Shown piece after piece: positions 1 to 12,169 of a stretch of 64,000 nt of DNA (positions within the stretch are counted from its first letter, which is position 1; every line of letters begins with the position of its first letter). A program made the position numbers and the translations under genes. The stretch spans positions 20,502,245 to 20,566,244 of the forward strand of contig CM034598.1 of the NCBI GenBank assembly GCA_020091685.1, in the 5' to 3' direction. Below the pieces are notes generated by a model, which made no database searches, was not told the DNA's origin, and saw nothing but the letters and a program-made list of their open reading frames with translations. Origin of the DNA: Lutjanus erythropterus (taxonomy: Eukaryota; Chordata; Actinopteri; Lutjaniformes; Lutjanidae).

Positions 1-1295
1 TTAAGTTTGTTCTTTCTGGAAAAAAAAAAATCCTGACTAAAAAACAAAAAATGTACTTTTGGTTTTGGAATCTAAAATATGATGCAACATTTGCCATTAC
101 TTTAGGTGTTCTTACTGCACAACAGTGAGCATGGACATTTGATTTTTTAATGTTGCATTCATTTAATATGTATTTCGCAATACTGGTGAAATTTATCAAC
201 TACTGACTCCAGGCACATAACCAGAGAGACAGTTTCACCTTTCATTTCTCAACTTTTCATTTATCAGCTCCTACTTTCATTATGATCATCCCACATGTCT
301 GCTGGCTGAGCCTCTCTATACGATATTCTTCTATACGGTTTGTGTTTGAATGTTTAGTTCGGCTGTAAACAAATTCACTACAGCTCAGTTCACAAAGTGA
401 CCACTGAGTGGTGCTGCAACATAAAAAGAGAGAGACGAGCAGAGAGGAGCGGATACCAGTGAGCAGGTTCATTACGTCACTGCAAACAAAACGCAGAGAC
501 TTAATTCATTAACAAACACATGATTTGGTGGAAGGCTGATATTTTGCTGCAGGGGTGGGTAATAACGAGTTACAAGTAATGCATATTAAAAGTATTTATT
601 TTAACAACAAATACTTTCCATGTTCAACTCCGCCGCTTTTTATTCAAGTGTTTTTTTTTGTGCCAGTAATCTACTTTTTACTTTTACTTATACCTTAGTC
701 ACATTTAGTATGCTCTGAGTGCAGGGACTGTCTCATGGGGTTGTTAACATTACATTAGCTATGTTAATTTTTAATGTGTGGGTTTTAAATTAGAAAGCAG
801 TTAATCTAATGTAATGCCAACATTAACATTAATGTTACTTTCATAACTGCAATACACCCTAAAAATGGAAAGTAACTTCTACTTAATTTATTGTGATTTA
901 TTAACCAAGTACTTTTTCATTTTTACTTGAGTCATTTATTATGTGAGTAACGTGAGCATAGATTTGCAGTAATCTACCCACCACTTGTATACTGCATTAA
1001 TGAGTACTAGTATAATCTCTTAATCAGTTCATCTCTCACCACACTGGCTTATCATTTTTTTCTTTTACTTCCTCAGCCTGTTATCATAACTGCCTTAACT
1101 TTGTGCCAACTGCACATAATGTGTGTCCATGAAAATTTCAGTATATTTGTATAAATTTACAAACTGTGACATCTTACAGCCATTAGCAACGAGTATTTAT
1201 GATTTTGTCCAGTATAAAATCCCAACAAATGATTGTTCTTGGCCACACCATTATTTATTACAAACATATTAAGTATGTAGTTATTACGGTCTTAC
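1..1295. other. apbb3 intron upstream of the first PTB exon, with a repeat
   Basis: No coding exon could be supported here; the expected KCFAVRSLGW exon of the first PTB domain is not present. The interval holds a degraded inverted-repeat element at about 551-986. It starts with GGGTGGGTAATAACG and ends with the near-complement TAATCTACCCACCACT. The rest is AT-rich intron. Confidence 0.6.
551..986. repeat. Non-autonomous inverted-repeat element (GGTGGGTA-type ends)
   Basis: The left end GGGTGGGTAATAACGAG and the right end, read in reverse as AGTGGTGGGTAGATTACTG, form imperfect terminal inverted repeats around about 400 bp of non-coding AT-rich DNA. No clear target-site duplication was seen. 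This kind of element is common in fish. Confidence 0.5.
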
Positions 1296-4200
1296 CATTG
1301 CCTCTGGGTCAGAGAAAGTATTGTTGAGGTCGACTGTCTCCAGCTGTGCTGGAGGGCTGCAGAGAGACAGACACAACAAACAGTTACCATGAAGTCATAT
1401 TACATAAACTAGTACATGAAAAAAACACAGCTCAGGTTTTGTTAGTTTTTTCAAGTGGAAAAACTTGGAAAAACTACAGATGATAGATATTTCTCTACTG
1501 TAGAGTATGTCTGTGTTTATTACTTGAGTTTAAGTGAAGCATAGCGGAGGGTAGCCCCTTCGAACGCCTTCAGACTGGGATCCGGATACACTGGATAGTC
1601 CTTCAGCTCCTGGAGGAAAACAGATGGATATTCAATAAGAGAGACATTAGAAGTGAATAAATTAAATGAAAGAATGAAGATGAAAAACTGGCATACTTTA
1701 ATACTGATTTCACCGACTTATTTGATCTACTTGCTTTGTAATAACTGAAGGAGGATGATATTCATTTTAACGTAATATGAGAGATATTCATCTTTGTTGA
1801 ACACAGTCTTCAGACTGGACAGAGATTACTGTGTGCTCGTTTCAATTTAATAAACGCAGTAGTGGAAGCAGAGATATATTGATAACACCGTCATGCTTTT
1901 AGGGGAATACAGACTAAAGTTAACCATTCAAAGTGTTATTTTAATGAAGTAGAGCTAATATTGTGAAAAGGCTAGACTAGGAACGGACGATTTTGTAGTT
2001 ACTGATGTACCTAGCTTCATGTTTAGTGCCACCCTATGCAACAGTATGACTTTATAAATTTAGTAAGTGGATGAAGGAATTGTGGATTTTGGATCTGGAT
2101 AGATAAAATAAAGAAGATATTTATCTTTAAATTTAAAAGCACATTGGCAACATCCCCATTCAGACCAAAATTTATCAATAAAACCATTAAAAAATATCAC
2201 AAAAATATATCTGGATTTCTACAGAGGGAGACAATTTCAACGAGTGAACGCCTAAATAAATGTGACTCACTTTGGCTGCGCAGGTGGTGATGTTGAGATT
2301 TGGTCCAGAAGAGGTGACATCATTGGAGGGTGTGGAGGAGGAGGAGGAGGAGGAGGGGGAGGAGCCAGAGGGTGAGGGGACCGGCTCCACCGAGCTGTCA
2401 GATATCAGACTGCTGGGGCGCTGTGGGAGAGACAGACAGAGGAACGCAGATCGACAGGCGGAGAGGAGAGGATGATGGGTACGCTATCGATCGTCCAAGA
2501 TAGTTGACTGAGATTCTGTATTTGCCAGTTGCAGCATCAACCTTTGATATAATGGAGGCTCCTCTCTCACCACAGCAACACAGAAAACTATAACCTCTGG
2601 TTAAACTTGTTTTTTTTTTTTGCATGTCACTATTTTAATTTAAAAATGTTTCTGAATCCTGTTTGACACATTTACATAAAACAGTCTCAACTCAAGGTCC
2701 ATTTACTAGCTTGTGCTGTCAATTGCATCTCACAGTTCATCAGCAGATGGAGTTTTCAATATGGCTGCTGTGAAAATGTCTATTAGATGTGCTTAAAGTA
2801 AGTGAACCTTGAGTTAAAACTGTTTTGTCCAACGACTATTTTCAAAATTAAGATAGAGCTTTTATGCTTAATCTTATAAATGACTGTATTTACAAATTAG
2901 GAGGTTTTCTTAGGTTTCAGTGATGAGCTGATGAGCTTGATGGTTCAAATGTAGAAGAGTCAAAGCAGATATGCTAGAGGCACGTCACTGCCACGCATTG
3001 TATGACAATAGCATACCTTTTCTTTAATTTCCCAGATCAAGGCTTCACCATTTGGCCTTTCATCCAAAGCTGGAGATTGCCTCAATTTTATAAAGTTTCT
3101 GATCAAATAATAACGTGTGTTTTGCCATTTTAGCTGTCATTGTAAATGTGTCAAGTGATATCTAGAAAAAATTATGTATATTTGAATTTCCTCATATATG
3201 TTCTACATCTTTACATAAAGTGTGCTTCCTCACAGAATGAAGAGGTATTCTAATCTCTCACTCCAACGCAAACATGTTTTAAATGTAAATACGTTTGGCC
3301 ACACAGTGTGTTTGGGTCTGTGGGTCCTCTCACCTCATTGGGTGGTTTGAGGGAGTCCTGTGTCTCCTGCTGTGGGTCCTGCTCAGCGTCTGGCTCAGTG
3401 TTGGGAGAGGTGTGCTGGTTGCCAGAGGCAACAGGTCGGTGGTACTGCGTGGTGCCGGTGGGGACGTGCCAGAAATAGACCTCTGATGAGTCTGAGATCT
3501 CCCGCCAGCCTGGGGGCAGGTCCCCGTCACCCCATACATCTGCTGAAGGGTGACATCCATACACAAACACATGTTGTACATTGATGCATCATACAAACAC
3601 AAACACATACATAATGCATGACTGCACACAGGAGGGCTCTGCAAAAACACATACCATCATGACATACATACATACAAAAGGCTATACACACAAAGGGGAT
3701 GAACGTGGTAAATTTCAGAGATGGTCAGCCTGTCCCTACTTAGTTTCTGTTGTCATAGCAACTCCAGGGCTCATCCCCTGTAGCAGGACCCACAGGGCAG
3801 CAGCATCTCTCCCTTCCTCTTTTTCCTGCTTCTCTTTCTCGCTATCTGCCGTCTTATATTTCTCACCATCCCTTCATGTTTTCCATTTATCCATCCTCGA
3901 CAATCATCGCTTAACAAATCCAGCTCTGCTCTTTTCTTTTTCCCTTTTCCCTTCCTTTTTCACACCCTATCTGCTATCTGCAGTATCCTATCCTTCTGCC
4001 CATCCTAATCACTCTCTGCGCCATAAGGTGGCTCACAGGGGCCTTAAAGGTTCCAGCAGTACTGCTGGAGTGACTTGCTCGCTTAAGAAGAGGCTTTTGG
4101 TAAATTTCCAGATCAGACAGTCTGTAGGAGGTAGAAGGAGGGAGGGAGGAAGAGGAGGAGTGAAGGGAGGGTGTAAGAGAGGCATGATAAAAGGCTGACA

Positions 4201-6059
4201 AAGATATGCTAATGGTTTTAAAAGAAATATCACGGGCTGGCTACACAAAACACCTTAAATTAAGACTTTTTGAAAAATCTGAGTTGAGATTTCCTTAAAA
4301 TAAAAACAGCTGCACAAAACACTCCTTAATGTTTCCTTAAAACGCTCACTTAAGTTTTTAAGGTTTGTTCTTATCTTGGTGTCACACTTAATAACTCTTT
4401 GATGTAATTTTTAAAAGGTTAGTGTGCAGGTTGCCTTAATATTTTCAGTTGACTGAATTTGAAAAGGCAAGAAAGATTCAAACAAATAAACTTTTCTAGT
4501 CAACAAAAGTTGACTAAAAATACTCAAAATTAATTCAGTACTTGAGAAAACATGTTCAGTGAACTTAAGATATTAAGGATGTTGCTTAAACCTTTGCACA
4601 AAATGCCTTAGCAACCAAATATGCCTGAGTCTAAGGGAATAAATGACTAATGTATGGAATAAATCGTGTTAAAAATACTTATTTCACAGCATACTGTAAT
4701 ACTCTAAAGAGGAATTACGTTATTAAGCCTCAAATGTCATACTTAAGAAGTAAAGTTGTTGTTTTGTGCAACTGGCCCCAGATGAAAAGACAAACATGTC
4801 CAACCTGTCTCCCGTGGAGTCTGAGGAGAGGGTGTCTCCTGGGACAGGGTGGTCCAGCTGGAGTCTTCGTCCTCTGATGGAGTGTCAGGAGTCATATCCA
4901 TTCTTAAACCCACTTTAGGGAGCCCAGTCTCTGGCTCAGGATCTGGCAGGGCTGGGGGCGCTCGGCTCTTGGTTGGGGTGTTCCTCTCCGCAGACCGGGC
5001 CTGTTTAGGTGAAGAAGGTGGGTACTGCTGCAGGAACTGGTTCTCATTGTTAGGGTGCAGCTCCACCTTGATCACACGGGGCTGGGAACTGCGAGGGGGC
5101 TTAGCAGGACTGCGTGGACTAGCCTGAACTGGGACACAGAGCTCTTCTCTGACCTGGGCCGGAGCCTGATTCTGGTTGTCTGGGACCCACTCTGGGCTGT
5201 TGGAGGAAGATGAGGAGGTGGAGGACAGAGGGGCTTCCACCACCACTGGGAGAAGGGGCTGTCTTGGTGTTGGCGTGGGTTCATCCTCTTCCTCCTCCTC
5301 CTCCTCTTCCTCCTCCATCACTGGCTCCACCTCCTCCTTCTCCTCCTGGCAGGTGTTCTTGCTGCTCGGCTTCTCCTCCTTCTGGCTCTCCCTCTCCTTG
5401 GCAGGGCTGGCCTGCTCCTTCTCTGGGGACGAGTGCTGCTTCTTCTCCTCCTTGTCCTCCTTTTTCCCCCAGCTGACGTCCAGGTCCCAGCCTTTCTCGT
5501 GGTACTCCAGGAAGCTCTTGGTCCTTCTTCGGAACGGGGGCAGCTGTGAGTTGTCTTTTCCAAATTCCAGCCAATCAGAGGTGGGGTTATTGATGAGATC
5601 ATTGTGAATTTTACCCTCTGTATTGGCTCTGCTCAGCTCCAGCTGCTGACTCTCCGCTCTTCTCTGCATGTTGGCCCCGTTCTTGGCTAGTTTGGGGTTG
5701 GTTGTGTTAAACAGCGAGGAGGAAGAAGAGGAGGAGTAGAGGGCAGAACTGGAGGAGGACTTGGTGGGGAGACCCCTCCCTCTGGTTACAGGTTGGTTTT
5801 TAGACGTCAAGTTGTCACTGATCCCCATGGCGCTCCGCACACTCGTCATTGCGTATCTCTGACGGCTCTTGGGCAAAGTGGCCGAACTTCCTGTTTCCAT
5901 GGACTCCTTGATGACGTCTCGCCCAAGCAGCTGGTTGTAGGATGAGCGAAGGCTGAGGGAGGTTGGAGGGGTGGTGGAGGAGCCACCGCGATTGGCTAGA
6001 CCCACATTAGAGGGAGAGGAGCCAGAGCGGGAAAGAGGAGGAGTTTGTACTGACATCAT
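1296..6059 (-). CDS. apbb3: FE65-family APP-binding adaptor, probably apbb3 (5' coding part; gene runs off the left edge)
   Basis: Five coding exons splice in frame on the minus strand: 6059-4805, 3542-3334, 2420-2271, 1609-1524 and 1356-1296. Together they give 587 residues, all with GT/AG borders. FE65 proteins are cytoplasmic/nuclear adaptors whose WW and two PTB domains bind Mena-type ligands and the APP intracellular tail. Visible here: a long disordered Ser/Glu/Pro-rich N-terminus (1-418), with short blocks shared with human APBB2 (KNG at 126-128, RRTKSF at 178-183, SSWTTLSQ at 400-407), an acidic run at 249-260, a WW domain at about 426-456, and the FEGATLRYASLKL linker that precedes PTB1. 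The last exon ends at the family's DPEA, so the PTB exons lie beyond position 1. An in-frame TGA in the exon-2 leader supports the MM start. The protein looks partly like APBB2, but its linkage to dele1 and spock1 favours apbb3. The family call is firm; the paralogue call is moderate. Confidence 0.85.
3334..3542 (-). other. apbb3: apbb3 coding exon holding the WW domain
   Basis: This 209-nt exon encodes residues 419-488. The domain starts DLPPGW (first signature Trp, residue 431). The central aromatic triplet is Y-F-W (441-443), followed by HVPTGTTQ. The position of the second signature Trp (452) is encoded TAC, giving Tyr, then H-R-P. The WHVP string resembles human APBB3 more than the WHIP of APBB1 and APBB2. 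The rest of the exon is a polar linker rich in Gln, Glu and Pro. Confidence 0.9.
4232..4782. repeat. MITE-like element in apbb3 intron 2, with a nested dispersed unit
   Basis: The left end GGGCTGGCTACACAAAACACC and the right end, in reverse GGGGCCAGTTGCACAAAACA, are imperfect inverted repeats, with CTTAA-rich subterminal sequence on both sides. The element ends only about 20 bp from the splice donor of the large apbb3 exon at 4805. A segment at about 4432-4566 matches, in the opposite orientation, the tandem unit at 34.3-34.7 kb. Confidence 0.6.
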
Positions 6060-6091
6060 GGCTGACTGGAATCACAGATGGTCTGATAGAG
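4805..6091 (-). other. apbb3: apbb3 exon 2: leader end, start codon and long N-terminus
   Basis: The acceptor is a pyrimidine-rich CTCAG at 6092-6096. The exon has 32 nt of leader containing an in-frame TGA, then two consecutive ATG codons from 6059. It encodes 418 residues in one exon and is rich in simple codon runs (poly-Ser near 101-115 and 281-286, poly-Glu at 249-258). These runs explain the long shadow reading frames on the opposite strand. The donor reads CAG/GTTGG at 4805. Confidence 0.85.
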
Positions 6092-6284
6092 CTGAGGAGA
6101 GAAGAGACACTCTGTCAGAGGTCATGCAACAGTGTGCAACCTGATGTGCTACACAATAAAATCCTGCAAATTTTTTTGGATGCTGCCAATGTTGATATCA
6201 GAGATTGTAAAAAAAAAAAAAAAAAAGATAATACAACATATTTACTATGCCTCTCTCTTGGTCTAGACTGATGTATCATATGTG

Positions 6285-6510
6285 ATCAGGCAAGGCCTGG
6301 ACAATATATTGATATTATATCTATATTTTGATGTGAGTCTAAATATCACCTTAGATTTTGTATATCTTTATGTCATGATATGGCATAAGTGTTGTCTTTT
6401 TCTGGTTTTAAAGGCTGCATTACAGTAAAGTGATTTTCTCTTTACCAGACTATTCTAACTGTTCCATTATTTGCCTTTAACTTTTTAGTTATCATATCCA
6501 CATTAATGAT
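6285..6510. repeat. Partial dispersed repeat (half of an ATATTGATAT-type element)
   Basis: The segment opens with GGCCTGGACAATATATTGAT and runs through a TTTAAAGGCTGCATTACAGT core that I recognise as a frequent fish repeat. The matching right half with complementary ends is not seen, so the copy appears truncated. Identification rests on memory of the family, not on a search. Confidence 0.4.
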
Positions 6511-8046
6511 GATTGTTTTGATTTACCTACATAACCCCTGATACAAACACAACACACTCTCTCACACACAGCCATCCAATCTCTGTGCAATACTCTACAA
6601 AAACTGTATGCAACCTTTCTTCTGCTTTTTATATTCATTGTTCTGTATTTGTCATCTTACATGATATGTAATTTTATTATTCTATATTTTATTTTAGAAA
6701 TGGATATTTTATTATATTAGTGTATTTTTTTTATTTTATTACTTATTTCTTCTTCTGTCTTATATTACTTAATTTACTGCCTAATGCAGAATCCCAGCAA
6801 AGTTTTTCACACGATTATACTCATATAACTACAGTGACAACAAACATTTTGAAACCTGAATGTATCATACATGATCAGGCTGCACTGTGCTTTGATTATA
6901 CTCCCAACAGTAACGTTTACATTGTTTAAATAATTTTGTGATACAGAACAACAGTGGGCTACAATGCACTTACAGTATTGAACTAGAATTACCTTAAGGT
7001 GACTTATGTTTTGAATGTTTGTGTGACAATATTGCCAAAGCATTAAGGACAATTTTACATGACACAAAGGACATACTATGAATTATCATTCTAATATAAT
7101 GATATATAATCTCCATTATGATGATCTAAACAGATATGTGTTTTGTATAATTACTGAGATGCTGCTGTGTCATTTCTGTGCACTTGTGATGTTCCTTCAT
7201 TGACTTTGGGGAGCAGAGGATCGCAGCAGGCAGCAGAAGATTTGCTGCGGTTCTACTGTGTAGCTACAGCAGCTATGTGGCTAATTAATGGCCAGACATA
7301 AATCAACCTACATGTTTTTAAAGGTTTTTGCATTTCTGTACTACAATTCATTACTAGTTGCTGGCAGACGTATATATGTAGGATTGATACTGATGCAGTA
7401 CTTCTGTGACAAGCTAATATCAGCCAATTCATCAGCCTGGCCAATATATCAGTCAGGCTGTGCTTCATTTGACACTTTAGCATTTAATCAAATTAATTTT
7501 ATTTAATTGAGCTTCACTGGCATGACATGCTATGCCATGGCATGTAGATCTTAACATAAATTAGCAGAGATGTTCTCTGTTTCCTGCCCAAGGACTCCAG
7601 ATGAAAATAATCTTAGAGTTAACACTATACAGCCAAATTACCAAATACCAAATGAAATAAGGTAAATGTGTCATAATACATAGATTCTTTATGTCACTTT
7701 TTTTCTGGATAATAATGATTATAAAAACTACAACATTTGCAAAAATTACTGATCTTACTGAGTTCTTATGATTTTGAAATTTAAACATGACCTCACATAT
7801 CATGTTCAGAGACCTAATGATTAGATTATTGATGGAGGTGCTCCTCACTGTCTATTTTCCCTGAGTCAGTCAGAGTACAGTCAAACTGATTCTGCTTGTG
7901 GTTGAAAGCCTCTCTTACGTTGGCTGGCTAATGGTTGGTTACTGGGTCAGTATATTTTTAAAAGCTTCTCTGCTTTCATATTGTACCAACCTACCATGTT
8001 ACAAAAACAATAATACTAATACTAATACAAATAACAATAAGTATGT

Positions 8047-8076
8047 AATATAATATAATATAATATAATATAATAT
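8047..8076. repeat. (TAATA)n pentanucleotide microsatellite
   Basis: About six perfect tandem copies of a TAATA unit sit in the long apbb3 intron. Confidence 0.85.
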
Positions 8077-8119
8077 CTTTTGTTATTTCAGGCATTTTTC
8101 TGGGTGTTTCTCTATGTCC

Positions 8120-8240
8120 CTTCAGCCATCTCTGACATCATCACATAGGGGTGACATCATCAAGTTGAGACGTTCAGTACTGTGTCACTCATTTGCATTT
8201 CTCTGATGCTCTCTGATAAAACATCTTGCTCTTTGCTCTC
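8120..8240. promoter_or_regulatory. Candidate intronic regulatory cluster: two TGACATCA and an octamer
   Basis: Two copies of TGACATCATCA lie about 20 bp apart, followed within about 40 bp by a perfect octamer ATTTGCAT and then a GATAAAA box. The motifs are visible in the sequence. The reading as an enhancer or alternative promoter is inference, and no downstream exon could be supported. Confidence 0.25.
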
Positions 8241-9326
8241 TCTGGCTGCAGCTCAGTCAGTCTCAGAGGATTTTATCGACACACACGACGGTGCAGATTA
8301 TTTTCCAGCCTCACGCCCCTTTTTTTTTTTACACATAAGGTGTCGTCAGTGTTGAAGTGTTAAAAAACACTGCATCAAAGTCATGAAGCTGGATTTGCAT
8401 GATACTGGGAGTGAGTCAGACCCTCAATGTATTCATCCAGGACTGACATTCAAAGCTGAGGCTGAGCAGTAAACCCGTCTGTGGGGAGGAGAAGTGGCAG
8501 TCAGCTCCTGCTAACTAGCTAGCCGTGTCTCTTTTATCTCTGGGTGGATCAGCCCTGTGATGCTGAATACAGACGGATGGATGGCAACAAAGACAGTAGC
8601 AGGGAATCATTATGATCTTAAGACACAGCATTACTGTCGCTTCCATGTCTGAATGATTTAATTTGGCTATAACCCTGTTGAATTAACAGGTAGAAAAACA
8701 TGTTCAGACACGCAACCATAATGTATAAACATCCTGTCACACCATCACACACACACACACACATCTCAAACAATGCTGCAGTCATCATCAGCGCCTTTTC
8801 TCAGAAACATGGAAAATACAAACACAGCAGATTTTAAAGCACGATAAGATCTTGGGAAAAGACAGAGGCAGGAGTTTGGACAGAGCAGAATCCCTGGGCA
8901 GTGCACTTTGTTCATGCGGGGCCCCTACCGGCCCCTTCTCTCCCTGGGTGGCTGTCTTGTTGTCCCTCTGTCACTGAGCCAGACAACCACAACAACCTGT
9001 TTCTGCTGAATCTGCTGCTCACGCTGCAGGCCTCTGACTCAGACAACGTCAACAGGTACGAACTACCTGCACTGAACCGCACAGCCTCATCAGAAGCTAC
9101 TCTCACCACCGTCATAAATACTCACCAAAAACCATAAATGCAACACTTCTGTTTTTGCTCCTACTTGTCATGAGCTTAAACAAAAAAGTGTTATTTTGTT
9201 TTCTTCACAATTTTTTTTAAAATCTGTGTTAGTGTTAGCGTACACTCCTCCTGACAATCCAGCCACCTGACAGGTGTGGCATATGCTGATTATTTAACTG
9301 GTCACAATAAAAGGCCACTCTAAAAT

Positions 9327-9791
9327 GTGCAGCTTTATCTCAAAAAAGACCTTTATTATATTAAATTATTCTTTATTATATACCTTGTTCTGTTCTTACC
9401 ATACCTAACCTACTGTGTGGAAGTGTGGGGAAACACGTACAAATCAAACACTAATCTAATATTCATCCTTCTAAAAAGAGCCATAATAATTGTAAATAAA
9501 ACCTCCTACAGAGAACCAACCAACCCACTTTTTATCAGATTAAAAGCACTAAAATTTAAAGACCCGGTTGACTTTAAAATGAGTCAAATCATGTATGAAG
9601 CAAAAAAATCAGTTATTGCCCAGAAATATCCAGAAGCAGGTTTAAATGAGAGAAAGTCAACAAGATTTAAGAGGAATTTTTATGTTCAAGCAGCAACCAG
9701 CGAGGACCAACAACAAAAGCCATTGCATTACGACCAAAACAATTATAACTGCAACGATGAGATGAAAATGTCCAACATTAAATACATTTAA
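9327..9791 (+). mobile_element. Non-LTR retrotransposon remnant (3' end of reverse-transcriptase ORF)
   Basis: An open frame of 154 codons contains PYLTYCVEVWGNTY, then a KRAI segment and LFIRLKALKFKD. These are typical of the region after the reverse-transcriptase core in L2/CR1-like fish LINEs. The catalytic domain, endonuclease and ORF1 are absent, so this is a 5'-truncated copy. The reading frame degrades after about residue 110. It lies in the sense orientation on the strand opposite apbb3. Family assignment beyond non-LTR is tentative. Confidence 0.7.
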
Positions 9792-11072
9792 AAGAATGTT
9801 TAAAAATACTGAATGCATATGGGACGGATGATTGCAGAGGGGAACCAGGCAAAGTCAGAACTGAGAACAGGTTGTGTAGGATGATTTTGATTTATGCTGT
9901 GATGTTTATTTTATTCTGCTTATTTGCTCTTGTGGTGTTATGAATGTTTACAATCGTTGATTTGACTGAGTTGTGTTTAGTGAAAATTGGGGCAAAAATC
10001 ATTAATGCTCAATCATTTCACATTTTCAGTTTATTGACGAAATATTAAAAAAGGGGTTATGACTTGGTAAGTATTCACTTTCTGTCTGATTCCTTTTCGG
10101 ACATGAATTATTTATTTCTGCTGAACATTTCCTGTCAAGTTTGTTACTTTTCTTTGTTTTGTCTCATACTTCTATATTTTACTTTCAAAAATTCAAAATA
10201 AAATCTAATTTAAATTTAAATCTATTAAGCACTGAACAATGACTACTTCACAATAGAACAATGGCTATTTCACACAGGGCTACAGACACCAAATAGTTTT
10301 TCCCAAGGCGGCAAAGTCATGACCCGCCCTACTTCGCCTCTGATTGGCTAGGATTTGGTGGTTGGGTTGGTTAGATTTAAGCATGAGCAGTACTTAGTTA
10401 GGATTAAGGTAAGAATATCGGGGAAAGCCAATCAGAGGCAGAATAGGGTGGAAAAACCTTTGTGTTCACAGAAGTTTTTGGATCTTTTAGTTCAGCTCAT
10501 GAAAAATGTGGGCAAAAACAAAACAGTTGCATTTATATATTATAAATACCTCATATGATGTTTATGTTACCTGCTTTAACTAAAGGGCTATCTGCTGTCT
10601 GTTTTGGGGCTTATGAAAAACCTTTCAAAATAAGAACACGTCCAAAATACATTGATACCAAGCTAAAAGCTGGAGATATAAGCTTTCCACCTGCCAGCTA
10701 CAAATTGTGCCTTGAGCCACTGAAGCTGAAAATCACAGCAAATATGTTGCATGACTCAGAGGACGAATTACACATCCTGACACAAACCCCCCAAAGCTGA
10801 CAAGGAGTAATAAACAAACAGCATTTCTACTCCCCATTGTCCCTTTTCTTCTAGTCTTATTTAAAATAACATCTGAGCTGCAGACAAACTGGATTATCTA
10901 GACACAGATAGGAACCTTTACTTTCCTCTTACCTCCAACAATGCAGCCAGACCTCCATTAGTTTAACAAAGTGGGGCGAGGAGGAGAGTGGGGAGGAGGA
11001 GAAGAGGATGGTTATTAGAGGGAGAAAGCGAGGAGAATGACACAGCAGTTTGCAGGACAGTGGGGCACAGTC

Positions 11073-11073
<1 letters not shown>

Positions 11074-11134
<61 letters not shown>
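11074..11134. repeat. (CA)n microsatellite
   Basis: About 60 bp of uninterrupted CA repeat lies in the predicted first intron of apbb3. It accounts for the Cys-Val and Thr-His runs in overlapping reading frames. Confidence 0.95.
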
Positions 11135-11137
<3 letters not shown>

Positions 11138-12169
11138 GTAGTTAAACTGTTGTCCTCAATAAATCTGTTGTGCTCTGTGCAACAGCAGAGAGAGGTCATT
11201 CACGATGAGATGCATGAGATTTTAACAGCTGGTCACGGGACAGAATAAAACATTAATACTAATCAATTATGTCTCATTAAATCTAGAATCAGTAGAATTT
11301 GTCCGGCCTGTTTGTAAATACACCAGAAAGATCCCAGGATGTTAAATACAGACATTTTGGGCCCAGACCAGAGCAAAATAGCAAGAAAATACAGGCAGAT
11401 GGCAGGGTCAAATTTTGTGGGTCAAAAGTGGTGATTTAAAAGAATTATGTTTGAGTTTATACATTGTTTTTTTTTTATGTATAAAATGTTGCATATCATG
11501 CATTTAAAGTAGTATTTTTGCCTTTTGTTTTGTTGCTGCTCTTCCTTGTGTGTGGTCTACAGTTGCCTGCATTACAGTATAAATTACAGATAAATTTAAA
11601 ATTTACCTGGCAGGGAAAAAAAAGCTGATATCCAAGTCATGTCATCAAAAATTTAAAAATAAAACCTGTTGGCAAAATACAGCGTTCCCTCTCTATTTCT
11701 AGGACAAAAGTGTCAAAACAGGATCTTTATCTGCTCAGGCTGTTTACACTGTCAGCTCACCTTGCATACAGATTTACAGGCAGGAGTGTTTTTTACCTGA
11801 AGGTCACACTAAAGAGAAAGACTGGTTTCCTAACACTCCATCAGATATTGACAGAGATCTCGGCCTGTCAGAGGAAACCATCCTCTATCAACTTGCTCCC
11901 TGTAATGGCAGGCCTCTCTCCTCAACTCTGAACTGCACCCACTGCCTCACAAATGAAATGCAACAGATGAAAGCAGGAGCTGGGGAGGAAATGAACTTGA
12001 AAAAGTCGATGATGTCATGGGTGGAGTATCCTAGCCCCTCGTTTCTTGCAGCCACCTCAATAAACTCCTTCACCGGTGTATCGCAAACAGCGTTAGATCA
12101 TCTTTTATCCACCATATCGCCGAGGATTCAAAGGTGGAGTTGCCAATATTGCGGAAGCAAAGCTGTCGA

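Noticed and set aside
3581-4198. 205-codon plus-strand open frame with Ser/Phe/His runs
   Set aside because: It lies opposite an apbb3 intron, is built from pyrimidine-rich low-complexity sequence, and has no domain, splice or start context.
4849-5607. Several plus-strand open frames with Gly/Ser runs
   Set aside because: They are shadows of the GC-rich, repeat-codon apbb3 exon on the minus strand, which has family similarity in its own frame.
8901-9137. 78-codon plus-strand frame followed by a CAG/GTACG donor-like site
   Set aside because: No matching downstream exon or family similarity could be found, and a single donor-like string is common by chance.
10929-11248. Open frames with Cys-Val or Thr-His runs
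   Set aside because: Pure translation of the CA microsatellite.
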